A stretch of 10,023 bases of DNA from DATFXM01 sp035315885. Lineage in GTDB: Bacteria; Acidobacteriota; Blastocatellia; UBA7656. Location of the stretch: contig DATFXM010000048.1 of NCBI GenBank assembly GCA_035315885.1, positions 1-10,023 of the forward strand. Reading direction: 5' to 3'. The position numbers and the translations under genes were made by a program. Shown piece by piece: positions 1 through 5,653 of the stretch. Under the pieces are notes generated by a model that saw nothing but the letters and a program-made list of their open reading frames with translations, was not told the DNA's origin and did not search any database. The stretch's first letter is position 1. Each line of letters starts with the position of its first letter.

Positions 1-105
1 GGGCGTTGTCCCCGTTGCTAGTCACCCAACGGTGCATGGGCTTCACGCGAAGAAGGCAAAGAACGGGTAGCCGGGAGCCTGCTGGGGAAATAACTGGCCG
101 CACCC
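1..105. other. Unassigned left edge of the window
   Basis: No recognisable gene lies here. One forward frame is open from base 2 to a TAG at 68-70 and encodes only 22 residues ending in HGLHAKKAKNG. It could be the tail of a gene whose body lies outside the window, but nothing identifies a family. A small hairpin is visible: CCGTTG at 12-17 pairs with CAACGG at 27-32 across a 9-nt loop. The sequence is not a copy of the repeat unit that starts at 106. Confidence 0.3.
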
Positions 106-432
106 GAGCCCGCGCAGCGGCGACAGAATGTAAACCAGAAAGGACATGAGCCCGCGCAGCGGGCGACAGAACGCTATCCCCCGGTGAGTCCACGAACCGG
201 GGGTAGGATGACCAACAAAGACCGGAGCCCGCGCAGCGGGCGACAGAATGTAGCCCCCGGTGAGTCGGCGAACCGGGGGTAGGATGACCAACAAAGACCG
301 GAGCCCGCGGAGCGGGCGACAGAATGTAGCCCCCGGTGAGTCTTCGAACCGGGGGTAAAGACACAAGAGAGGACATGAGCCCGCGGAGCGGGCGACAGAA
401 CGCTATCCCCCGGTGAGTCTTCGAACCGGGGG
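106..432 (-). repeat. Left arm: five repeat units, minus orientation
   Basis: Long hairpins lie at 178-203, 254-279, 330-355 and 407-432. The first unit (106-147) has lost its long hairpin and one base of the short one, so it is degenerate. The loop of the long hairpin reads GAGTC-NN-CGA, with NN being CA, GG, TT and TT in order. The triloop of the short hairpin is GCA in the first three units and GGA in the last two. The segment between hairpins is either GACAGAATGTAG (units 3 and 4) or GACAGAACGCTAT (units 2 and 5). Two linkers occur: one containing GACCAACAAAGACC (after units 2 and 3) and one containing AGACACAAGAGAGGACAT (after unit 4). Confidence 0.85.
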
Positions 433-499
433 CAGTGATTAAACTCGTCGGGCCCGGTGAGTCGAACGCCACACCTCAGTAGGACTCTGTTGAGGTCGA
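433..499. repeat. Centre of the mirror-image array
   Basis: This 67-bp segment joins the two inverted arms. It contains a broken copy of the long hairpin (GCCCGGTGAGTCGAAC near 452-467) that lacks the two variable loop bases and most of its right stem. Next to it is a separate hairpin, ACCTCA (473-478) with TGAGGT (491-496) around a 12-nt loop. The arms therefore flip around a short non-repeat spacer rather than meeting directly. Confidence 0.6.
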
Positions 500-855
500 C
501 CCCCGGTTCGCGGACTCACCGGGGCTACATTCTGTCGCCCGCTCCGCGAGCTCATGTCCTTTCTTGTGTCTTCACCCCCGGTTCGCGGACTCACCGGGGG
601 CTACATTCTGTCGCCCGCTCCGCGGGCTCATGTCCTTTCTTGTGTCTTCACCCCCGGTTCGCGGACTCACCGGGGGCTACATTCTGTCGCCCGCTCCGCG
701 GGCTCCGGTCTTTGTTGGTCATCTTTCCCCCGGTTCGCGGACTCACCGGGGCTACATTCTGTCGCCCGCTCCGCGGGCTCATGTCCTTTCTTGTGTCTTC
801 ACCCCCGGTTCGCGGACTCACCGGGGGCTACATTCTGTCGCCCGCTGCGCGGGCT
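500..855 (+). repeat. Right arm: five repeat units, plus orientation
   Basis: Long hairpins lie at 500-524, 575-600, 651-676, 727-751 and 802-827. All five share the same loop, TCGCGGACTC, in contrast to the varied left arm. Units starting at 500 and 727 have four rather than five G at the 3' stem end, which explains their 75-bp spacing. CTAC (GTAG on the other strand) follows every hairpin. The short hairpin has triloop TCC in four units and TGC in the last; the first has a stem mismatch (GCGAGC). The linker is ATGTCCTTTCTTGTGTCTTC in three of four gaps and a version containing GGTCTTTGTTGGTCAT in the gap at 702-726. Confidence 0.85.
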
Positions 856-1138
856 CGCGTGTGTTCTTTGAAGCCGGTCGCTCCGCCCGGAAGTCTTTTC
901 CATAGAAGACTGCCGAGGCTTTGCGCGAAACCCGAATTCTCTAATCGCTCATACGGAGGACAATCGAACACAGCAAAGTTTTGTAAACTTCGCCAAAAAA
1001 TCGCAAAGCGCGCAAAAAGTTGTGACAACCCTTTGCGCTGGTTGTGAAAAGCTGACACGCTTTGATCGTGGCGAGGTTTGCACAGATTCGCGATCTGTTT
1101 TAGCGCGAAAACTTTCTCAATCCCAGGTGGTACTTTAA
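856..1138. other. Non-coding region upstream of the AraC-type gene
   Basis: No gene is supported here. The stretch turns A-rich after 950 and holds several short palindromes: AGTCTT (892-897) with AAGACT (906-911); AAGTTT (976-981) with AAACTT (985-990) around a 3-nt loop; CGCAAAG (1002-1008) with CTTTGCG (1031-1037); and ACAGAT (1082-1087) with ATCTGT (1093-1098). It ends in a ribosome binding site, AGGTGG at 1125-1130. I could not identify a convincing -35/-10 pair. The palindromes and the direct repeat at 1019-1062 suggest a regulatory region. Confidence 0.6.
1019..1062 (+). promoter_or_regulatory. Tandem 22-bp direct repeat, candidate AraC-type operator
   Basis: GTTGTGA occurs at 1019-1025 and again at 1041-1047. 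The two adjacent 22-nt blocks (1019-1040 and 1041-1062) agree at 14 positions, clustered at the start (GTTGTGA then AA) and end (CGCT). Conserved bases at both ends with a variable middle, repeated about two helical turns apart, is how AraC-family proteins commonly bind DNA. The site lies about 80-120 bp before the regulator gene, so autoregulation is plausible but inferred. Confidence 0.35.
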
Positions 1139-2050
1139 ATGGGTATTCAACCAGTCGGGTCAGTGGTAGGCTCGACTTACAACACCTCTCCTCAACTCTT
1201 TCGCTCGATTGAGAGCGGCATCCGAGTTCGTTTGATGTCCGATCCTGCCGGAGTCGTTGAAGTCCCAGCGATGCGTAGCACCGTAGTGTCGATCCACATC
1301 GGTCCTTCGGTTCACATCTCGTGCCGAAGAGGCGGCGAGAATCATCGCGGAACTGCGGTGCACGGAGACATCGATATAATTCCGTCAGGCGTTCCGAGCC
1401 GCTGGGAGATGAAGGCAACCGATAACATACTTGGTTTGATGGTATCTCCAAGCCTCCTGCGAACAGTTGCCGAAGAGCTCGAGATCGATCCCTCTCACGT
1501 CGACATCAGAAACGAGTTTCAAATACGTGATCCTCAACTCGAGAATATTGCGTGGGCCATTAAGTCTGAAATGGAGTATGGGTTCCCATGCGGAAGGGTC
1601 TATATTGAGGGTCTTGCGCTCTCGGTGGCGGCCCGACTCCTGCGCTTTCATAGCTCCGTAGAAGTCGATCGCGGCCGTTACGATGGCCGCTTCTCCGATC
1701 GGCGATTGCGCGAAGTGCTCTCGTTCATCGAGGACAACATGAATCAGGACGTCTCGCTGACGGCCATCGCACAGGTTGCCGGAATCAGCGTCTCGCACCT
1801 GAAGACCCTGTTTCGTGAGTCGATGGGCGTTCCGGTCCACCAGTATCTGATTCGACGCCGTCTGGAGCGCGCAAAGACTCTCATCGGCGAAGGAAAGCTT
1901 TCGATCAATCAGATCGCACTCGAAACCGGATTTACTCATCAAAGTCATCTTGCGCGCCACATGAAGCGCGTTCTGGGCGTCTCGCCGAAAACCCTGCGTA
2001 AAATGCTGGCTGAGCTCCCCGTCACGAGTGTAGAAAGATCGGACTGGTGA
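1139..2050 (+). CDS. AraC-family transcriptional regulator
   Basis: This 303-residue protein has the usual AraC layout. The C-terminal half (about residues 187-290) carries two helix-turn-helix motifs: the first around 208-227 (AIAQVAGISVSHLKTLFRES), the second around 256-277 (NQIALETGFTHQSHLARHMK), followed by the family signature VLGVSPKTLR. The N-terminal half (about 45-175) is likely a sensor/dimerisation domain; it includes HGDIDIIPSGVPSRW, which matches the cupin-like pattern of many AraC proteins, but the ligand cannot be told. The ATG at 1139 is preceded by AGGTGG with 8-nt spacing, which supports this start. It acts in the cytoplasm on DNA. A direct repeat at 1019-1062 may be its own operator. 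The next two plus-strand genes are possible targets, though a separate promoter candidate lies between. Family assignment is secure; the regulon is unknown. Confidence 0.95.
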   Translation: MGIQPVGSVVGSTYNTSPQLFRSIESGIRVRLMSDPAGVVEVPAMRSTVVSIHIGPSVHISCRRGGENHRGTAVHGDIDIIPSGVPSRWEMKATDNILGLMVSPSLLRTVAEELEIDPSHVDIRNEFQIRDPQLENIAWAIKSEMEYGFPCGRVYIEGLALSVAARLLRFHSSVEVDRGRYDGRFSDRRLREVLSFIEDNMNQDVSLTAIAQVAGISVSHLKTLFRESMGVPVHQYLIRRRLERAKTLIGEGKLSINQIALETGFTHQSHLARHMKRVLGVSPKTLRKMLAELPVTSVERSDW

Positions 2051-2106
2051 CGACCAGCAGCTTTGGATTCGAATATCTGTTCGTGCTCAACTCCATCCAA
2101 ACGTGT

Positions 2107-2136
2107 GCGACTCACGGGTCGAATCGAGTTTATAAT
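2107..2136 (+). promoter_or_regulatory. Candidate sigma70-type promoter for the membrane-protein gene
   Basis: A perfect TATAAT lies at 2131-2136, 31 bases before the ATG at 2168. The best -35 candidate, GCGACT at 2107-2112, matches TTGACA at only three positions with an 18-bp spacer. The -10 is therefore convincing and the -35 weak, which would fit a promoter needing an activator. It could drive the 2168 gene and the DUF1223 gene behind it. Confidence 0.45.
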
Positions 2137-2167
2137 GAAGAAACTTAAAACGCCGGGAGCGTAATTT

Positions 2168-2650
2168 ATGGTCGCTGATTCGGCAGTCCTGGAACCGATG
2201 AAGGTGAGGCCTTATCGTTCGATATTTGTCGGAGGCCTGATCGCTGGCGCTATGGACATAACTGCTGCCTGCATAAACAGTGGGTTTCGCGGTCGCAGTC
2301 CGATTTGGGTGTTGCAGTCGGTTGCGGCCGGCGTCCTCGGGCTTGATGCGTTCAGCGGCGGTTTAAAGTCCGCGGCGGTTGGGCTCGTTGTACATTTCAC
2401 AATCGCTACGACTGCTACGACAGTGTTTTTCCTTGTGAGCAGGCGTTTGCGTGTTCTGCTCGAGTGGCCGGTCGTCTGCGGAGTGTTGTACGGCATCGCG
2501 GTATACGCGTTTATGAATCTCGTAGTGTTGAGATTGGCGTATCCAGTAAAGATCAACTACACGCTCAGCGGCGTGTTGATCCAAATGACTATTCATATGA
2601 TCTGCGTCGGTTTGCCGATCTCTCTGGTTGTGCGCCACTATTCGAAGTGA
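2168..2650 (+). CDS. Small multi-pass membrane protein of unknown function
   Basis: This 160-residue protein appears to have four membrane helices, at about residues 18-36, 67-90, 101-123 and 133-155, joined by short basic or polar loops (RGRSP, SRRLR, RHYSK). The first helix begins FVGGLIAGAMDITAA and the third contains CGVLYGIAVYAFMNLVVL. Similar short hypothetical membrane proteins are, to my recollection, common in Acidobacteria and Proteobacteria, but I can attach no named function. The ATG at 2168 has GGGAG at 2155-2159, 8 nt upstream; the Met at residue 11 is an alternative start. The DUF1223 gene follows 33 bp after the stop, so the two are probably co-transcribed from the TATAAT at 2131. 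A link to the AraC-type regulator upstream is possible but unproven. No catalytic motif is visible. Confidence 0.85.
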   Translation: MVADSAVLEPMKVRPYRSIFVGGLIAGAMDITAACINSGFRGRSPIWVLQSVAAGVLGLDAFSGGLKSAAVGLVVHFTIATTATTVFFLVSRRLRVLLEWPVVCGVLYGIAVYAFMNLVVLRLAYPVKINYTLSGVLIQMTIHMICVGLPISLVVRHYSK

Positions 2651-2683
2651 CTGCGTGCGGTCGCAACGATTGTCGAGACTGTT

Positions 2684-3502
2684 ATGCCAAATAAGTTGAT
2701 GTTGTTCGCGATTCAGTTGTTGATGAGTGCGCTGGTTTACTCGCCCTCGGGCGTTCCAAGCATCGAAGAGGGGCAGGACTCGGCGGGAGCTACGCCGGTT
2801 GTTCTTGTTGAGTTGTTTACTTCTGAAGGTTGCTCCAGTTGCCCGCCAGCCGATCGTGTGCTGACCGATCTGGACGAGAAGCAGCCGATCAATGGAGTCC
2901 AGATCGTCACTATGAGCGAGCACGTAGACTACTGGAACCGTCTCGGTTGGAGGGATCCGTTCTCGTCGGCAGACTTCAGCCGAAGGCAGAGCGAATACGC
3001 TCGTGTGTTGGGCATTGACGATGTGTACACACCACAGATGGTCGTGGATGGCAGGACCGAATTCGTGGGCAGCAACGTTGCGGCGGCGCGCGACGCGATT
3101 GCGAAGGCGGCTCACACGCAAAAGACGGTAGTGAATGCGTCAGTCAAGAAGTCTACGCCAAGGTCGGTGCAAGTAGTCATTGAAGTGCCTGACCCGCGTG
3201 GCATTGCGTCGAATGAGACCGCCGACGTTGTTCTGTGTATCACCGAGAGCGGATTGTTGAGCGATGTCTCGCGAGGCGAGAACAGAGGTCGAAAGCTCTC
3301 GCATTCAGGTGTCGTGCGAAAGCTGATTGTAGCCGGCGCTGTTCAGGGAAAGAGTTTCGCCGGCGAGAAGACTGTAGAGCTCGATCCAAAATGGAAGCCA
3401 CAGAACTTGAGGGCTGTCGCCTTCGTGCAGGAAAGGGCAAGCCGTCGAGTGGTCGGCGCCACTGAGATCAGGTTAGCAGAGAACGTGGGGAGGGGACGCT
3501 GA
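2684..3502 (+). CDS. Exported DUF1223 (thioredoxin-fold) protein
   Basis: The 272-residue product matches the DUF1223 family. VELFTSEGCSSCPPAD places a CxxC pair at Cys50 and Cys53, followed by the family-typical SEHVDYWNRLGWRDPFSS (about 78-95) and YTPQMVVDG (about 115-123), where the TP resembles the cis-proline loop of thioredoxin folds. The first 20 or so residues (one lysine, then a hydrophobic run) look like a signal peptide, so the protein probably works outside the cytoplasm. The C-terminal half (about 150-265) would be a beta-rich domain. DUF1223 has no established reaction; a redox role is inferred from the CxxC. The ATG at 2684 lacks a clear Shine-Dalgarno, so translation may depend on the membrane-protein gene ending 33 bp upstream. 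The final codons lie in purine-rich DNA continuous with the inverted repeat beyond. Confidence 0.9.
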   Translation: MPNKLMLFAIQLLMSALVYSPSGVPSIEEGQDSAGATPVVLVELFTSEGCSSCPPADRVLTDLDEKQPINGVQIVTMSEHVDYWNRLGWRDPFSSADFSRRQSEYARVLGIDDVYTPQMVVDGRTEFVGSNVAAARDAIAKAAHTQKTVVNASVKKSTPRSVQVVIEVPDPRGIASNETADVVLCITESGLLSDVSRGENRGRKLSHSGVVRKLIVAGAVQGKSFAGEKTVELDPKWKPQNLRAVAFVQERASRRVVGATEIRLAENVGRGR

Positions 3503-3510
3503 GACGCTGG

Positions 3511-3648
3511 GAGGAGAGACGCGGAGAGGAGGCGAACGGGCGAAGGGGCGACCAGTTTGGTTGAGCTCTGAAATGCCTGCAAACTTGTGCTCTGAACGCG
3601 TCCTCGTGTCGCCCCTTCACTCCTTCTCTCCGCCCCGCGTCCCTCCTC
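3511..3648. repeat. Purine-rich imperfect long inverted repeat
   Basis: A perfect 11-bp match, GAAGGGGCGAC (3542-3552) against GTCGCCCCTTC (3608-3618), flanks a 55-nt loop. Further out, GAGGAGAGACGCG (3511-3523) pairs with CGCGTCCCTCCTC (3636-3648) with one mismatch. The left side is almost all purine and the right side pyrimidine-rich. It lies directly after the DUF1223 stop and before the next gene. It could attenuate transcription or be a mobile or dispersed intergenic repeat. There is no T-run as in a classical intrinsic terminator. Confidence 0.6.
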
Positions 3649-3753
3649 ATCTCCTCATCGATTTGTCCCTCCTGAATTGCCGAAGGCGTGCTATTATCTC
3701 CGCGCCTGGCAGGCAACCGCCGATATTTCTTCATCTCGTTAGAGACCGCAAAA

Positions 3754-5610
3754 ATGCGACGACGAAGGTTCGCGGGTACCAGTGGATTTCGTGTGATTCC
3801 CGTCCTTGTACTCTGGGTGTCGCCATCGTCGGGTTACTACCCCGCTCAAACAAAGTCGAGCACCAGCGCGCAATCCAATCAACAGTCGATGGGAGTCAGC
3901 ACCGGGGCGCCGCGCGTCTACGGCTCGCGGCGAACCGCGGGCGTTGTGGTCGAAAACGCACCGGTTGTTTTTGAAGATGTAACCGCGAAAACCGAGCTAG
4001 CGAAATTCAAACATCGCTCGGGAACGCTTGAGAAGAACTACATACTCGAAGCGGTCTCGGGTGGAGTTGCGGTGCTCGATTACGACAACGACGGATTGCC
4101 CGACATCTACATTTTGAACGGCTCAACGTTCGACGCGTTGCGCGGCAAGGAACGGCCGCCGCGAGCCGCGCTCTATCACAATCTCGGCAACTGGAAGTTC
4201 GAAGACGTGACTGAGAAGGCGGGTGTTTCAAACGAGCGATGGGGGATGGGTGTTGCGGTTGGAGACTATGACAACGACGGCTGGCCGGACATGTATGTAA
4301 GCAACTACGGAGTATCGCGGCTGTACCACAACAATCGCGATGGTACGTTCACGGACGTTGCAGTGAAGCTGGGTGTTGCCCGCAAGGGTTGGAGCACTGG
4401 AGCGACGTTTGGCGACTACGATGGTGATGGTCGTTTGGACTTGTTTGTTCCCGGTTATGTTGAGTTCGATATAGATCGTTTGCCGCCAAGCCCGGCGGAG
4501 CTTGGGACTCCGTCAGCCGCTGGGAAGATTTTCTGCCAGTTTCGTGGTGTGCCAGTGATGTGCGGCCCGCGAGGTCTTGTCGGGGAAACCGACTCGCTGT
4601 TTCATCAAAAGGCAGACGGCACGTTTGAAGACGTGAGCGTCAAAGCCGGCGTGAACGATCCCGAGCGATTTTACGGCTTTTCTTCAGCGTTCGTTCATAT
4701 CGACGAAGACAAGCTCATTGACTTGATAGTAGTGAACGACTCGTCGCTGAAGCTTCTGTACATCAACAAAGGCAACGGTACCTTTGAAGAGACTGGTATT
4801 GCATCTGGAGTAGCGGTGAGCTACGACGGGCGCGCACAGGCCGGCATGGGATTAGGAGTAGGAGACTACGACAATGACGGCCGCGTCGATTTCTACATCA
4901 CTAATTTTTCCGATGACTACAATACGCTGCTTCGCAACGAGGGCGGCGGTACTTTTAGCGACGTCTCGTTTCAATCGGCGCCGGGCGAGCTGACGTTGCC
5001 GTTTCTCGGCTGGGGCGCGAGTTTTCTGGACTACGACAACGATGGGTGGAAGGACTTACTTGTCGCGAACGGGCACGTCTATCCATGCGTTGAGAACCGA
5101 GACTGGGGCACAAGCTACGCCGAGCAGCCGCTGCTGCTGCGCAACAAGTCCGGCAAGTTCGAACGTGTCGGAGCCGCACCGGGCAGCGGCCTTGCACTTG
5201 CCTTGCCGTCGCGAGGAATGGCGGTAGCGGATCTGGACGGAGATGGACTGCTTGATGCAGTGATCAACAACATCGATTCAGCGCCGACGCTGCTGCGCAA
5301 TGTAACCAAGCCGGCGGGACACTGGATTGAGCTCAAACTCATAGGCGATCCCGGAAAGAAGAGCCCGAGGGACGCGATTGGTGCGATTGTCTACGTGACC
5401 GCAGGAAAGCTGCGGCAGCGGCAGGACGTTGTGAGCGGCGCCGGGTACGCGTCGCAGAATGATCTACGCCTGCATTTTGGACTCGGGCAGGCGACGATCA
5501 TCGACAGGGTTGAAATTGTATGGCCGGGAGGTGACGTCGAAAGCGTCACGCTGCCGAGTTGTGACAAGGTGTATACGATAACACAGGGCCAAGGCGTGAG
5601 CTCAAAGTGA
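3754..5610 (+). CDS. Secreted CRTAC1-like protein: FG-GAP/VCBS repeats plus ASPIC/UnbV domain
   Basis: With the ATG at 3754 the protein has 618 residues. That start gives a classic signal peptide (MRRRR, then a hydrophobic stretch RVIPVLVLWVSP); an in-frame GTG at 3688 would put 22 unrelated residues in front of it. Calcium-binding DxDxDG-type loops of FG-GAP/VCBS repeats occur near residues 109 (DYDNDGLPD), 171, 221, 371, 426 and 493 (DLDGDGLLD), with a degenerate one near 315 (HIDEDKLID). They suggest a beta-propeller. A segment with FCQFRGVPVMCGPRG (two cysteines) is typical of the bacterial CRTAC1 group. From about 523 (HWIELKL) to the end is an ASPIC/UnbV domain, including VEIVWPGGDVE. 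The protein is probably extracellular or surface-bound; its partner is unknown. AGAGA at 3741-3745 may serve as a weak ribosome binding site, and TATTAT at 3692-3697 as a -10. It converges with the carboxypeptidase gene, 43 bp away. Confidence 0.93.
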   Translation: MRRRRFAGTSGFRVIPVLVLWVSPSSGYYPAQTKSSTSAQSNQQSMGVSTGAPRVYGSRRTAGVVVENAPVVFEDVTAKTELAKFKHRSGTLEKNYILEAVSGGVAVLDYDNDGLPDIYILNGSTFDALRGKERPPRAALYHNLGNWKFEDVTEKAGVSNERWGMGVAVGDYDNDGWPDMYVSNYGVSRLYHNNRDGTFTDVAVKLGVARKGWSTGATFGDYDGDGRLDLFVPGYVEFDIDRLPPSPAELGTPSAAGKIFCQFRGVPVMCGPRGLVGETDSLFHQKADGTFEDVSVKAGVNDPERFYGFSSAFVHIDEDKLIDLIVVNDSSLKLLYINKGNGTFEETGIASGVAVSYDGRAQAGMGLGVGDYDNDGRVDFYITNFSDDYNTLLRNEGGGTFSDVSFQSAPGELTLPFLGWGASFLDYDNDGWKDLLVANGHVYPCVENRDWGTSYAEQPLLLRNKSGKFERVGAAPGSGLALALPSRGMAVADLDGDGLLDAVINNIDSAPTLLRNVTKPAGHWIELKLIGDPGKKSPRDAIGAIVYVTAGKLRQRQDVVSGAGYASQNDLRLHFGLGQATIIDRVEIVWPGGDVESVTLPSCDKVYTITQGQGVSSK

Positions 5611-5653
5611 ATCGAATTCACCGTTTGAGAGTCCAGCAAATCAGAATTATGAC

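Larger units (their letters stand above)
106..855. repeat. Mirror-image array of REP-like palindromic repeats
   Basis: Five units run in one orientation (starting near 106, 148, 225, 301 and 377) and five in the opposite orientation (hairpins starting at 500, 575, 651, 727 and 802). The period is 75-77 bp, except for a shortened first unit of 42 bp. Each full unit has a long hairpin with stem CCCCCGGT/ACCGGGGG and a 10-nt loop, a short segment containing GACAGAA, a second hairpin with stem GCCCGC/GCGGGC and a 3-nt loop, and a linker of about 22 nt. Open frames cross the array on both strands, but they only translate the repeat in shifted frames, so it is read as non-coding. The design resembles REP/REPIN elements; membership of a known family is inference. 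Confidence 0.85.

Noticed and set aside
1..105. Partial tRNA or rRNA gene at the left edge
   Set aside because: Only one 6-bp hairpin is present; no cloverleaf, TΨC motif or CCA end could be traced on either strand.
178..827. Set of intrinsic terminators, or an integron attC array
   Set aside because: The hairpins lack T-runs on either strand, and there are no cassette genes between units or attC core sites; the spacing is too short to hold cassettes.
106..855. CRISPR array
   Set aside because: The period is regular, but the sequences between palindromes are repeated (two linker types) rather than unique spacers, the orientation flips midway, and no cas gene is present.
457..1047. Long open frames across the repeat array on both strands (also 43-366, 554-871 and 564-905)
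   Set aside because: Their translations repeat the same residues in different frames (for example RGLTGGYILSP and THRGYILSP), which follows from a GC-rich tandem repeat without stops, not from protein selection. None has a ribosome binding site or known domain.
828..1451. Minus-strand open frame of 207 residues opposite the start of the AraC-type gene
   Set aside because: It runs antisense through a clear coding region and into the repeat, has no recognisable domain, and has a Ser/Arg/Cys-rich composition typical of shadow frames.
3688..3753. Upstream GTG start for the CRTAC1-like gene
   Set aside because: It would place 22 residues ahead of a well-formed signal peptide that begins at the ATG at 3754, and no Shine-Dalgarno precedes the GTG.
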